This document shows positions 1 through 10,537 of a stretch of DNA of 64,000 nt, in pieces; the stretch's first letter is position 1; each line of letters begins with the position of its first letter. The stretch lies in the NCBI RefSeq assembly GCF_000209165.1, contig NC_009044.1:124001-188000 (forward strand), in the 5' to 3' direction. The notes below the pieces were generated by a model. The model saw only the letters and a program-made list of their open reading frames with translations. It searched no databases and was not told where the DNA came from. The DNA is from Scheffersomyces stipitis CBS 6054 (taxonomy: Eukaryota > Ascomycota > Pichiomycetes > Serinales > Debaryomycetaceae). Both the position numbers and the translations under genes were made by a program.

Positions 1-2
1 CC

Positions 3-368
3 TGCTCTTTGGCCGCTCCAACTAACCGTAACCAGGTTAAGAACGTTGGACACACTGTTCAGAAACAAGCTGCTCCAAAGCCTCATGCTCCAGCTCCTGC
101 TCCTGCTCCTGCTCCAGTAGCCCCAGCCCCAGCTCCTAAGGTAACTGGTACTACTGCAACTGGTGGTGGTGCCGGTATCGGTCTTGGTGGTCTTCTCAAT
201 GACGTTGGTGCCATTGGTGGTGGTCTTGGTGGTGCTCTCGGTCAAATCACCGGCCCAGGTCTTAACGCCGAAGGTGGTGGTGTTGGTCTTGGTCTTGGTG
301 GTCTCCTCAACGATATTGGTGCTCTCGGTGGAGGTATCGGTATTGGCGGTGGCTCTATCAGTCTTTAA
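3..368 (+). CDS. Gly/Ala/Pro-rich protein, 3' part only
   Basis: This is the C-terminal part of an open frame that runs off the left edge. The frame is already open at base 3 and no ATG lies upstream in the window. It ends with TAA at 366-368. The visible part has an Ala-Pro run (about residues 28-46 of the visible piece). Two related glycine-rich blocks follow, each built around Gly-Leu-Gly-Gly-Leu-Leu-Asn-Asp followed by Val/Ile-Gly-Ala. There is no GPI-type hydrophobic tail and no recognisable catalytic domain. Glycine-rich low-complexity proteins in yeasts are often secreted or wall-associated, but that is inference here. The product is unrecognised. The coding call rests on the open frame and the in-frame amino-acid repeats. 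Confidence 0.55.
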   Translation, partial: CSLAAPTNRNQVKNVGHTVQKQAAPKPHAPAPAPAPAPVAPAPAPKVTGTTATGGGAGIGLGGLLNDVGAIGGGLGGALGQITGPGLNAEGGGVGLGLGGLLNDIGALGGGIGIGGGSISL

Positions 369-1196
369 GCAGGGTACTAACCGAATCTGGCACTTAGTAG
401 GTATGAATTCTGTTGTGCCATTGAAGTCAAATAGTCAACCCAGCAGCCAATTAGAAGCTAGTTGTCTTTCTCTAAGTGATTTACTTGGTGAAAGGTTTTT
501 TTTTTACTTGTTTACGTGAATTCATTTCGAACTATTATATAGTCCGTTTTTAATAAATACTAGCTAAAAAAGAGCATTGTAGAATGATTTCTTCACTTTC
601 GAACTACAATAGAGAAATCATGATTAGCTTAACTACAATTGGAAAAGCAGACAAACTTTGCATACACTATTTCTAGGTAAACTCCTCAGCAAATGAGTTC
701 TTATTCAGATATGGTATTTCTACCAAAACATATTTTTGTAGTACCAAATAGTACGGTATTGCCTTGATACTATTCGCATATCGACAAAGAAAATGAAAGA
801 CTTTCTATTTATACAATTTGCCATTTTGCCATTTTCCAGTAGTACCACCTTGTTGGTCTACTACCATTATTCCATATACTTTTATTCAGTACTATACTGC
901 CACCCGTTTTCCCATTCTACCATCAACTCTTCACAGTATGACATCACTACTGGCTGCAATTCCGGCCAACATGCAACAACAATCTACAGGTTGGCTGCGG
1001 CAGGCGCGCAAAAGTCGCAGCTTTATCGAATCTCTTTATTATCAGATTTAATTCTTTTTCCATACATTCCACCTGTTATTTCTGGTTTCTCTTCTCTTCA
1101 GGGTCTCCTCTTCAGTATTGCTTCGTTTTCTTTGTACTTTTTGCTGTTTCCCATCGTTTCTCAGCCTCTCTTCATTCTGCAACACAACCTGCAGCC
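369..1196. other. intergenic region upstream of the TRE-like gene
   Basis: About 830 bases hold the 3' flank of the Gly-rich gene and the promoter of the gene starting at 1197. There is a T run near 495-506 and an AT-rich stretch to about 800. From about 1020 to 1190 the + strand is pyrimidine-rich, typical of a yeast 5' leader. Open frames here are short or overlap the start of the next gene out of frame. I see no RNA gene. Confidence 0.5.
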
Positions 1197-3740
1197 ATGG
1201 CATCCCATATGCGTTACACTCCGCTCACCGCAGACCCCAGTCATACGTTGCCCCTGTTCCCACCGTCCTACGACGATTTGGATGACAACAACGACGACTA
1301 CACGTATTCGTCGTCGGCCACTCCGGCTATCGAGCAATTTGAGTTGGACGACGGCATCGATGGCATCGACGACGGCATCACACGACGAACACAACGTGAA
1401 GGGCTCCTTGTACGAGCTTCGCTCATGACCAAGAAGTTCGCTAACAACTTCAACAACTCCATCATCCACCCGGTGCTGCAAATAATAGACCCCATCTACG
1501 AAGGCTACAAATACTTCCAGCAGAAATATGAGCAGAATATCCTCAAGTTGGGCAACCCGTTGGTGGTGAAACGGTTGCTCTACGTGTTGTTCATCATGAT
1601 AGTAATCTTCTTTGTCACCAAGCATAACGTCAACGACGGCGTTAATGGCACTTCCGGAGGTACTTTTTCGGCAGGAAAGTTCTACAATATAGATAAGCTC
1701 AGTTCTTCGGTCGATGACTTCATCTCAGCCAAGTTAATGAAAGAAAACTTGGAGTACTTTTCGTCTATGTCTCACATCACCGGCTCCAACGGCGACTTGA
1801 CTCTTGCCCGTTATATCGAAACCTACATGCACAATAACGGCATCCGCATCATGGACATGAACCAGCTCCAGAGCTATACTAACTACCCCGTTTACAATGA
1901 GAAAGACACCTATCTCAAGCTTCTGGACAACTCTTTCTCTGCTCATTTGTATGAGATGAATAACAAGACGATGGAACACTTGGCATATAACCCCAATGCG
2001 CTCAACACCAATGGCCCCGTGGAGTCCCATTTTATTTACGGCAACTACGGAACACAAGAGGATTACCAGAAATTGATTAGTAGCGGCATAGATCTTACCG
2101 ATGCCATTCTATTGATCAAGTACGGTGGAAGTATTCCCGAGCCAAACAAAGTCAGCTTTGGCCAGCAGTCTAAAGTCAAGGCGATTGTCTTTATAACACC
2201 GAAATTCGAGTTCGGAACTGGTGATAGCAAGCAAGAATTCGTAGACGTAATCCAAAAAGCAAATGTGGGCTTAACCCGAGTAGATCCTGGTGACGTACTT
2301 ACCCCTGGCTGGTCTTCTGAAGATGGGTATGTCACAAGATTGCCATGGTTTAGGTCTTCGACGACTCCCAAGATCCCTACAATTCCAATCTCGTGGGAAG
2401 ATGGTGAGAAATTGCTTTCTAAATTGGAAGGTTCTGGTGTCAAGTTCGATGATGGCTACTTTTCTGGAAAGGGTAAATCATCTTCAGTCCCCACCATGGT
2501 GTTGAAAATAGCCAACGAAGAAAGAGCTACCCATCAGATATGGAATGTAGTTGGTTCTATTCAAGGAAGAGAACAGAATGAAAAGGGGATAATCATTGGT
2601 TCTAGTCGTGACTCTACTTGTTATGGTACGATTTCCTCGAATACTGGTACGGTGGTGATGCTTGAAATGATCAAAGTATTCACCTCTTTACAACGAAAAT
2701 ATAACTGGAGTCCTTCCAGGTCTATATATTTTGTCTCATTTGATGCTACAGAATATAATTTGGCTGGTTCAGCTGAATGGATCGAAAACAGAAAGGACCT
2801 GTTGCGAAAGGAAGGCTATGCATACATTGATCTCAGTGATGCTATCAGCGGCGATGATTTGTCTATCAAGGCAAGTCCTTTTGTAGAAGACGTTATAAAA
2901 AAGGCCCTCAAGCAGGTGGAGACCGATGTCACCAAGAATGATAATGGCAACGAAAAGCTCAGTTTGTACGACCTATATCTCAGACAACAAGGAAACGATG
3001 GTATTTCAAACGACTTGATTGAGCTGAAAAACTATATTCCTTTCATTAATCTTGTGAACATGCCATCGTTAGAACTTAAATTCTCAGGCAAGAAATATCC
3101 CAAGAACTCTTGCTATGACAATTTTGAAAATTTCGAGAAATCGGCTATCGATCCTGATATGAACAAACATCGGGAACTTGTAAAAGTGCTATCATTGATT
3201 GCCTTGAGGTTAGCTGAGAGCCCCATGATACCGTTTGACTTCCAGAAGTTGGCCAGCAAGTTAACACATTATGTAGATGACTTGGAGAAGTATTCGCGCG
3301 ACATTATTCTGACACTTGAGCAGGAAAACAAGCCTGTATTGCACTTCAAGTCCCTACGTGATTCTATCGAAATCTTAAGAAATGCGGCAAATTCACTCCA
3401 AAGTTGGGGCGATAGCTGGAAGCAGTATGTCGAAAACTCTGCTGAAATCGAGCCGTCAATGTTGGCAATGAACAGATGGAAGCGTAATGAGAATATGGTT
3501 GCATTCAACCAGAAATTCCTTGTAAGGAATCACATGAAGGACACGAGACCCGGTTTTGCCAATGTTCTCTTCGGAGTACCATTCATGGCTCCTGAAGTCA
3601 GCGATGGTAAATATGAGTGGAACACCTTCCCACGTATCAGAGACAGCCTTTACTTACATGATTTTAACGCTGCCCAAGACCAGATTAATAAGTTGGCATC
3701 GTTGGTCCAGGAGGCATGCCAGGAATTAGATAGCCAATAG
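1197..3740 (+). CDS. TRE2: Transferrin-receptor-like membrane protein (TRE1/TRE2 type), inactive M28 peptidase fold
   Basis: The 847-aa protein is a type II membrane protein. It has a cytosolic N-terminus, one membrane segment at about residues 127-141 (hydrophobic run after Val-Val-Lys-Arg), and a large lumenal region with protease-associated and M28/transferrin-receptor-like parts. A PPxY motif (Pro-Pro-Ser-Tyr, residues 22-25) fits the S. cerevisiae Tre1/Tre2 role as adaptors that bring Rsp5 ubiquitin ligase to membrane cargo such as the metal transporter Smf1. The positions expected to bind zinc are changed: Ser470 stands where carboxypeptidase relatives have His, and Thr518-Glu519 replaces the Glu-Glu pair. 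Peptidase activity is therefore unlikely. The start is the first ATG in frame after a pyrimidine-rich leader. Assignment to TRE1 versus TRE2 (or VPS70) is not certain; PPxY favours TRE1/TRE2. Confidence 0.82.
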   Translation: MASHMRYTPLTADPSHTLPLFPPSYDDLDDNNDDYTYSSSATPAIEQFELDDGIDGIDDGITRRTQREGLLVRASLMTKKFANNFNNSIIHPVLQIIDPIYEGYKYFQQKYEQNILKLGNPLVVKRLLYVLFIMIVIFFVTKHNVNDGVNGTSGGTFSAGKFYNIDKLSSSVDDFISAKLMKENLEYFSSMSHITGSNGDLTLARYIETYMHNNGIRIMDMNQLQSYTNYPVYNEKDTYLKLLDNSFSAHLYEMNNKTMEHLAYNPNALNTNGPVESHFIYGNYGTQEDYQKLISSGIDLTDAILLIKYGGSIPEPNKVSFGQQSKVKAIVFITPKFEFGTGDSKQEFVDVIQKANVGLTRVDPGDVLTPGWSSEDGYVTRLPWFRSSTTPKIPTIPISWEDGEKLLSKLEGSGVKFDDGYFSGKGKSSSVPTMVLKIANEERATHQIWNVVGSIQGREQNEKGIIIGSSRDSTCYGTISSNTGTVVMLEMIKVFTSLQRKYNWSPSRSIYFVSFDATEYNLAGSAEWIENRKDLLRKEGYAYIDLSDAISGDDLSIKASPFVEDVIKKALKQVETDVTKNDNGNEKLSLYDLYLRQQGNDGISNDLIELKNYIPFINLVNMPSLELKFSGKKYPKNSCYDNFENFEKSAIDPDMNKHRELVKVLSLIALRLAESPMIPFDFQKLASKLTHYVDDLEKYSRDIILTLEQENKPVLHFKSLRDSIEILRNAANSLQSWGDSWKQYVENSAEIEPSMLAMNRWKRNENMVAFNQKFLVRNHMKDTRPGFANVLFGVPFMAPEVSDGKYEWNTFPRIRDSLYLHDFNAAQDQINKLASLVQEACQELDSQ

Positions 3741-4349
3741 AATATGTTCGTAGACATTAATGGGTATAGCGGTATAGGGATACAAATTTATCGACTTAAA
3801 ATTTACAACAAATCAATTGAAGAGAAAATCCAACATATGTTTGGTGAATAAAACTTTAAATGAAGCATATTTTCTTGAAAAATTAATTAGCATTATAAAT
3901 TTGATCTATCCATTGTTAAATAATGTATAATATTAGCAATAAATTGAAAATATATCAGAATACAAGCTGTTTTCACCTCAAGACATGGAAGTACAACCCG
4001 AGAAGGATTAAATTGGTACGTGAATCTTATACGCCTTCTACAGATAATTTTCTAGTTCTAATTTTCAAAAGGGAATGTAATTTGTCCTATTTACTACATA
4101 CTATATAAGTCTTCCTCTAATCCAAATCCTAAGACAAAATCCTTAACTTTTTTTAACTTTTTTTTTTTTTTTTGCGAGATGGCATGTATTACGACTAAAG
4201 TCCAACCTATCTACTACCTAGTATATAAATAAACCTCTAATCATACCGAATGGTGGAGGAATTCATAAGATAAAAATAGACTATTGCGGCATGGATGCAA
4301 AAATTAATACAATATCATTTAAATTTAAGCAATCTGACCAATAGGAATC
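3741..4349. other. AT-rich intergenic region
   Basis: About 600 bases lie between the TRE-like gene and tRNA-Tyr. The stretch is very AT-rich, with a long T run near 4154-4173. A 61-codon open frame at 3923-4108 has no recognisable content, and I do not call it a gene. Confidence 0.5.
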
Positions 4350-4440
4350 CTCTTGGTGGCCAAGCTGGCTAAGGCGCGAGACTGTAATGGGTTTTCTCAG
4401 AGTTATCTTGAGATCGGGTGTTCGACTCACCCCCAGGAGA
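4350..4440 (+). tRNA. tRNA-Tyr (GUA) with a 17-nt intron
   Basis: The seven-base acceptor strand at 4350-4356 pairs with 4433-4439 (one G-T pair), and A4440 is the discriminator. The T arm contains GTTCGACTC. The anticodon stem CGAGA (4377-4381) pairs with TCTTG (4406-4410), and the anticodon GTA is at 4384-4386. A 17-nt intron at 4388-4404 sits one base 3' of the anticodon, the canonical place. The layout closely follows yeast tRNA-Tyr. A T6 run at 4445-4450 is a Pol III terminator. Confidence 0.95.
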
Positions 4441-4444
4441 TTCA

Positions 4445-4450
4445 TTTTTT
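4445..4450 (+). terminator. Pol III terminator of tRNA-Tyr
   Basis: Six T residues begin four bases after the tRNA 3' end, as expected for RNA polymerase III termination. Confidence 0.75.
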
Positions 4451-4578
4451 GCACCTATAACAATAATGAAGACACAATATATCTAAGCAGTATCACGTAG
4501 AAATTAATAGTAGTATACATTGATAGCAAAGATGCCTTCACTATGTTATAAAACTTTTTAGCTATTTAAGAATTCCTC

Positions 4579-5346
4579 TCAATGCTGACGTTGAACCAAT
4601 TCCACTAAGTCCTCCAAGTAGTAATCTCGGGAACGGTCTTGTTTATCTAGATGTCTTACAGCATTGGTCAACTCTAACAAGTATTCCGAGTTCAAACCGC
4701 TAGGACCACTAGACACACTTATCTTACTGGCAGTATCCTCTATTGCTTCTGGACCGACGAAAGACTCATTATCAATAGTGCCTATGTAGATCATCAGCTC
4801 GATGATGCAGTCGCCAGAAGAAGTGTCTCTGGGAAGTTGTGCTAAGATTCGTTTAGAAACGTCGTTTTCATTCTCGACATTGAGAATATGAAACGGCACC
4901 TTGTGGGTGGTATACCCATCCTGTTCACGAACATCAAGATATTCTTTTACTTCAGCTACATCTTGTGGCTCAACATAGTATGCCACACCCCACACTTTCA
5001 AATCCTCTACTTGTAAGCTATTAATCTTGTGGTTTACATCGACTATCTGGGCTGGAGTAGATTCTCGGTTGTGTTTGAGTTCAGTCTCCTGATGGGTAGC
5101 TCTTAATTCGTACATGTGGAGATCGTTGTGAAATTTTGTGTTGGACTTCAAGTCGTCCAAAGAAATTAGCGTAACTACTCTGCCCGGAGCCTCTGGGGTT
5201 CCACGATGGTCAGAAGAACTCTGCCAGAAACGTCTTATAAACCCCTTGAGATATCCATTTACCCGGAATGAGTGGTGGGGAGGTTTGAAGATCAACGAGC
5301 CGTAGCCAATTACCCACATACCCTGATCTTTGGAATCAGTTGTCAT
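4579..5346 (-). CDS. GCG1: ChaC-type gamma-glutamyl cyclotransferase (glutathione-specific)
   Basis: The 255-aa protein belongs to the ChaC/GCG family, which cleaves glutathione to 5-oxoproline and Cys-Gly in the cytosol. The N-terminal Gly-Tyr-Gly-Ser-Leu loop (residues 14-18) is the gamma-glutamyl binding signature. Glu141, in the stretch Asp-Val-Arg-Glu-Gln-Asp-Gly-Tyr, matches the catalytic glutamate. Size agrees with the S. cerevisiae protein. I chose the ATG at 5346; the frame stays open six codons further upstream but only to a TTG. The promoter between this gene and the next holds a TCACGTGA site at 5544-5551, which fits a sulfur-metabolism gene. The family call is firm. Confidence 0.9.
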   Translation of the reverse strand: MTTDSKDQGMWVIGYGSLIFKPPHHSFRVNGYLKGFIRRFWQSSSDHRGTPEAPGRVVTLISLDDLKSNTKFHNDLHMYELRATHQETELKHNRESTPAQIVDVNHKINSLQVEDLKVWGVAYYVEPQDVAEVKEYLDVREQDGYTTHKVPFHILNVENENDVSKRILAQLPRDTSSGDCIIELMIYIGTIDNESFVGPEAIEDTASKISVSSGPSGLNSEYLLELTNAVRHLDKQDRSRDYYLEDLVELVQRQH

Positions 5347-5543
5347 GCTTGCGAAATTATACAATCAAAAACAAATACAAATATCAGATACAATATACCA
5401 ATTATCAAACGGAAATATGTTGTATAATTAGCATTTATGCCAGTATACTTCAGTATATATACACCTTGAAGCGAGATTTTAAGTAGAAAAGATTCTATTT
5501 TATATTATATGTATATAGATTGCAATCACGTAATAGGAAAAGG

Positions 5544-5551
5544 TCACGTGA
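5544..5551. promoter_or_regulatory. TCACGTGA, Cbf1-type E-box, GCG1 promoter
   Basis: A perfect palindromic octamer lies about 200 bases upstream of the GCG1 ATG. Cbf1 is the yeast bHLH factor known to bind this core. Function here is inferred. Confidence 0.5.
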
Positions 5552-5584
5552 AAACATCGAATTCATCATACTAGAGTACAAGGT

Positions 5585-6649
5585 TCATAAATAGCTGACT
5601 TTGAAAGCCATTCTCACTGTCTCAACGAGCCTGTCCTTGAGATTGAGTTTACGGAAGTTGATTAACTTGGTCGAAAGTATTATGGCCAAGAGGGCAATTA
5701 AGATTATTGGTGAATTTTCCTTCAAATACACCAGTACCATCCGCAAACTATAGACGAGTCTATCTCTGATATGTTGCAACTGGCTTGGAGAGCTGTCTTC
5801 CACAGCAGCAGATGATTGTCTTGAGGTAGAAGATTCGCCAGCAGAGTATTGTTTTTGGATCTCCTTTATGGATTTGTAGGTCAAATTCTGCAGAGCTTCG
5901 AGTTCCTTCTTCTTCTGGACCTCCTTCAATCTCTGTTCGTTCTCCAAACGCTTCGTTTCCAACTTTTTTTGTCTCTCGGTCTCTAATATATTCAATTTTT
6001 CTCTCTGGATGTCTTCTACCTTTTTCAAACTAGCAGTGATGTCGTTAGCAAATATGGGATGAGATTCAATTACATGCCGTGCCTCATCAAATTCGTCAAA
6101 GAGAGGCAAAATCTCAAAAGTATATAAGTCAACCAACTTCTTCAAATACTTGTTATCCTTGTCGGCTTTGTAGTCGATGGCGCTGTACATTCGTCTCACT
6201 TTGTTCAAGAACACGCTATCATCTACAATCAAAAGTTCCCTATTCGTCACCAAAAGCAAGTTGTAATTATACACAATTTCCAATGGGAAGTTCAACTCTG
6301 AGCCATATATCTCCAGTAAACGTTTGGTGATCTCGTTGTTCAACAAAGAGGTCACAATTTGATGTGATTCAATCTGGGACAATCTCAATGTGGCTGTAGC
6401 AGAAAGTGCCAATCCAACCTCCACTAGATACAAATTGACAATTTTCACAAATAGTCTCTCAGTTATGAGTCCCTTACCATACTCAGAAAAGCTTTGCTCA
6501 TAGAGCTCCTTGATAAGCTTGAAAGACTTGTCAAAGTTCTTGTTCATGAAAAGCTTCACAGCCAAAGTATAGTCATTTTCAATCTGCTTGTTAACACTCA
6601 ACGTATTGAATGATAACGAAAGCGACGAGTCCATGACGGTGGTGCTCAT
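5585..6649 (-). CDS. Tail-anchored protein, PEX15/PEX26-like candidate
   Basis: The 354-aa protein starts at ATG 6649 and has no signal peptide. Residues about 20-200 look like an all-helical solenoid. About residues 210-265 are a charged Lys/Glu-rich predicted coiled coil. A single hydrophobic segment at about 313-330 is followed by a 24-residue basic tail. This is a C-terminal tail anchor. Length and layout (helical N-terminal domain, linker, tail anchor, short basic tail) resemble peroxisomal Pex15/Pex26, which recruits the Pex1-Pex6 AAA complex for recycling of the import receptor. No catalytic motif is visible. The family call is from architecture rather than clear sequence identity. A different ER or mitochondrial tail-anchored protein remains possible. 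Confidence 0.4.
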   Translation of the reverse strand: MSTTVMDSSLSLSFNTLSVNKQIENDYTLAVKLFMNKNFDKSFKLIKELYEQSFSEYGKGLITERLFVKIVNLYLVEVGLALSATATLRLSQIESHQIVTSLLNNEITKRLLEIYGSELNFPLEIVYNYNLLLVTNRELLIVDDSVFLNKVRRMYSAIDYKADKDNKYLKKLVDLYTFEILPLFDEFDEARHVIESHPIFANDITASLKKVEDIQREKLNILETERQKKLETKRLENEQRLKEVQKKKELEALQNLTYKSIKEIQKQYSAGESSTSRQSSAAVEDSSPSQLQHIRDRLVYSLRMVLVYLKENSPIILIALLAIILSTKLINFRKLNLKDRLVETVRMAFKVSYL

Positions 6650-6923
6650 TTCTGATATTCTAATGAAGAGGAATTATTCAGATATTACAATTTTTTGATT
6701 CTTGAAATCCTCCATACCTGATCATTTCTGTGGGGTTTCAGTCACGTGCCAAAACCATAACCGAGGTATCGGCTACCGGGCCCTCTACAGTAGCTTGCAC
6801 TACTACGATTTCCTTTACATCTACGTGAACAATTCAATTAGGATTTATTAATGCATACCAAAAACTGTATCGCGTTTCTTTCTGGGGTAATGCAAATGGG
6901 TATAGATGTAGCTAATAAATAAA

Positions 6924-9900
6924 TCACTCTTCTTCATCATCGTGATCCCTATGGGTGGTAGGCAATTTGCCCAATGCTTCCAATCTTCTTCTCTTTTCCA
7001 CAGCTGTTTCCTGAAGGTCGTCTGAATCCTCTTCTTCGGAATCCTCCGAGGCTTCAGATACTTCTGAAACTTCATCTGATTGCACAGATACTTCGTCATC
7101 GTCATCCTCCTCCTCAGAATCTTCCAGTATATCGAGCGGACCAGGTGACGTTGGCCTTTTACGAGATTCTTTTTTACTTGGCAATTTTGATTTTGATTCT
7201 ATGGTTGGGACTTTTGATTTTTGGTCTGTACCTTTGGACTTAGCCAACATATCTGCCAATTTACTCTCTAGTTTGACTTGCGCTCTGGCACCGCTCAAGG
7301 CAGAGTCTATACCTGGTTCGTCCTTTTGGACAATCAATTTGTTTTCAGAGGCCTTTCCATCGTCGATTTTAATGACAGGTACAGCAGGTAAGTTTTCGGG
7401 TTCCTTGCCTTTAAGCCCGAAGAACTGGAGACTAGCAGCAACTACAGATCCGGTTCTCTTTCTAGATTGAGTAGGGCTGATGGAATGAGGATGGCGGTTG
7501 ACCTTGTATCTTCTTATTATTTCACCATCCTCGTTTTCTATGACAATGACGTCGTCGATTTGATGAGCATATACCTTTCTGTGATTAGGATCGTTCTTTC
7601 TGTAGTATGTGCGTTTCTTGTAGCCTGAAATTGTTCTCGACAACTTCTTGCTGATCGGTGACTCTTCTGATTGATCTCCGTCAGAAGAAACATCTGCCGA
7701 ATCGTACTGAGACAAATGACGACGAAGTGAATCCATGGAGTGGATACTCAAGTTATCATCAAGACGAGAGCTAGCATTGCTCTTGACTTTATTCAAACTC
7801 AAGGACTCCACAATTTCACCACGTTGGTCTTCAATGATAAGTTGGTTTCCTTCAGCATAAGCTGTGGTAGGAACAGAGAGAGTCTTTTCTTCTTCCGTTG
7901 GTAATCTCTCACCGTACTGAGACTTACCGGATTGCTTTTCGTTTGGATTAAAGGGCAATTTCTCATCTTGATATTGTCCCCAAGATTGCGAAGAACTTTC
8001 GTCATAACTCTCTTTTGTTGGGGTATCTTGAGTAGATTGAGGAACTCTTGATGGAGTTCTTCCTAGCTGCAACACTTCTGTTTGTGGTCTTTGCCTTTCC
8101 AAAGTTGGACTTGACAACAAATCACCTTCACGATCATTGGTAGCTACTCTAGACAATGTCTTCTTGATTCTTGAACTAGGACCCTTCTTCTTCTTACTCT
8201 TCTTGTTCTTTCTTCTCTTAGCACCTCCAGCGGGCCTGACCTTTATTCCACTGGTTTCAACAGCAGTACTTGGCTGAGCATTGGTATCCACACTAGGAGC
8301 AAGCGTGTCCACTCTGTGCAAAGAGAAGGAAGTAGACACTTTATCCAATTTCTGCAATCTTGACATCCAAGCAGGACCCTGGTCTTGGTTATCAGTTATG
8401 GTGAATGACATGGTAATGGCCATTCTGTTAAGACGCTTACCCAACGTTAAAACAGCTACAGACGATCCATGGACCACGATAGACGTGATAACTATAAAGC
8501 AAATCAAGGGCCAGATGGTAGCAAGTAGTTGGTAATGAGGGTGCGATTTATCTGGCAAATGGGCCAAAGGAGTCTCTTCGTGCGTGTAATGGGCTTCCAA
8601 GTCTTTACGAGCCAAGATGGCTGCAAATAAAGCACCGACTCCGATTGGTCCAAAATGGCCACAGAACAATGCTTCTCTCCACGTCTTGACATCAGGAGTG
8701 AACGGTTTCAAAGCTATTACGGCTGGCAATCTTCTCAAGAAAATGACCACTACAGCAAGAACCACCAATCTCCAAGCGTTCAAACCAAGACTTCCATCGT
8801 TGAACTGGGGCCATGGTACAATGGCACCGAAGTAGACAAAAAAGGCCAAGTTCAACAACAAGTCGATTACCGTAGAAACATGCGATTCCTCTGTCTTTTT
8901 GGCGAAGTCACCGTTCCAGCCAAAGGCTGTACCAGCAGCAAACGAAACCAACAAGTCATCGACCCCCAACATGGACCCAATACCAGCGGAGTTAAATGCC
9001 AAAAACACAAAGATCGCAAGAAACGATTCACGATCGATCAAGTTTTTCTGCTCAGCGAATGCTACAAGTTTTCTAAGTACATAGCCTAGCACTGCACCGA
9101 GGATACAGCCGAAGATACATTCCCACAAGATCGTGAGCAAGATCCAGTCCTTGAGCACTACTCCCACATTGCTGCCGTGGATTACGATGTTCAACGAAAG
9201 AAAGATGAAGGGGAAAGCCATCCCATCGTTACAGCCGGATTCAGCCGATAACAAGTTTCTCAAATGACCCGGTACTCTTTCTGCAAACTTACCCTTACCA
9301 ACAACAGCAGCTGCCAACACAGGGTCAGTAGCAGTGACACAAGCAGCCACCAAAAGAGCATCTGAGAAGTTAAAGTGTGGAATGAGAACCCATACAAAGA
9401 GCCCTACCACTAGCCAGCCACATGTCATTACAGGCAACAAAAAGATAGCCACCGACAACCAGTGCTTCTTCATGTACTTCCTAGGCAATTCTACGGCCAC
9501 GGCTACGATTTGGATACATAAGACTATTCGACTTATCTCCAAGGTGATGTGATCTGTGTTTCCCCAAGTGACTGGGTCAAACCAGCCAAGACAATGCGGA
9601 CCAAGAATTAATCCTGCTATAGTCGCTACAGTGGCTTCACCAATATAAAGTCTCTCCTTGACAAACAACGATACAAGCGAAAAGAGGGTGGAGAATATCC
9701 CCACACACGCATAGGCGATGTGCACATCCTCTAGCTGAGTAGGTTAGTATAAAGTTGAAAAAATGTACGAAATGAAGAAAGTATAATATTCAAGAAAATG
9801 AATCCTGGATGAAGATAAGGACCAAGACGATGATGGAATAAGAATAGAGAGCTGGTTCGTAAGAAGACTCGCTAACCTTTTCTGGACGTGTCATCGATAA

Positions 9901-10303
9901 ATAATAATACACCCTCTGGGAGTACGTATGGTACAGCTTCACAGTATCTTGGGATAAACGATCCTTTCAGTTTCTGTTCTTGATATGCACGGTAGGCCTG
10001 ACACATTTCAGTTTTCTTGGACCTTTCACTTTTCTTGTCTGTCAAAGCAATTGTCTTCAAATTGAAAAGCTATTCATTCTTCGCTGTATTCTTTGCGATG
10101 ACCCATCTATCCGATTAATCCGTTCCAAGCCTCACTTGATCCAGTCGTCTGTTCTGGCTTCTTCGCATGCCAATACAAAACTTTACTCTTCATCTTCTAT
10201 TTGGAACACAACCGCCCAGTCTGTCTGTTTTCTTGACACTATCACTCTTCAAAAAAGCTTAGCCTAAAAAGAAAGTACTTACCTCTAGCTGACTCCAGAC
10301 CAT
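6924..10303 (-). CDS. NHA1: Plasma-membrane Na+/H+ antiporter, spliced (join 10303-10283, 9734-6924)
   Basis: The spliced product has 943 residues. It is a CPA1/CPA2-type antiporter of the Nha1/Cnh1 family that exports Na+ and K+ in exchange for H+. About 12 membrane segments lie in the first 440 residues, with the signature Thr-Asp-Pro-Val-Leu-Ala at 143-148 and Glu-Ser-Gly-Cys-Asn-Asp-Gly at 172-178. A long hydrophilic tail of about 490 residues follows, ending in acidic clusters, as in yeast Nha1. The uninterrupted frame begins only at GTG 9725. The missing N-terminus is supplied by a 21-nt exon (ATG at 10303-10301, Met-Val-Trp-Ser-Gln-Leu-Glu) followed by GTAAGT. The second exon opens at 9734 after TACTAAC...CAG. 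The joined residues match the spacing of the fungal Nha1 start (Trp-x-Gln-Leu-Glu-x4-His-Val/Ile-Ala-Tyr-Ala). The promoter carries a CRE (10538-10545). Confidence 0.93.
9735..10282 (-). other. NHA1 intron, 548 nt
   Basis: The donor GTAAGT occupies 10282-10277 on the minus strand. The branch point TACTAAC lies at 9749-9743 and the acceptor CAG ends at 9735, eight bases after the branch motif. Splicing is in phase 0. A second AG four bases downstream and a third six bases downstream could also serve, but the first gives the spacing seen in other Nha1 proteins. Confidence 0.9.
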
Positions 10304-10537
10304 GGTACTGTGTGTGATTCTAGATCGCCTCTGGCGTTGTCAGATGTTTTTAAACGTGAGTAAACGAAGTCTCTGAGACTTTCTATGCGGTCTATACAAT
10401 TCAGGAAAAGAAGCTGAGATATAAATTAATTTGGAGATATCAGATTGCCTGCTGCTGCTATGATTTTTATTATTGTCGGTTTTGATTACTGCGGTATCTG
10501 CAGAACTGCATGCTGGTGATGTACCGCTGCATGCACG

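Noticed and set aside
163..519. 118-codon Val-rich frame overlapping the Gly-rich gene
   Set aside because: It is the shadow of Gly codons (GGT read as GTN) in another frame.
793..1428. 211-codon frame spanning the TRE-like gene start
   Set aside because: It overlaps the clear TRE frame, has biased Ser/Pro/Leu content from a pyrimidine-rich leader, and matches no family.
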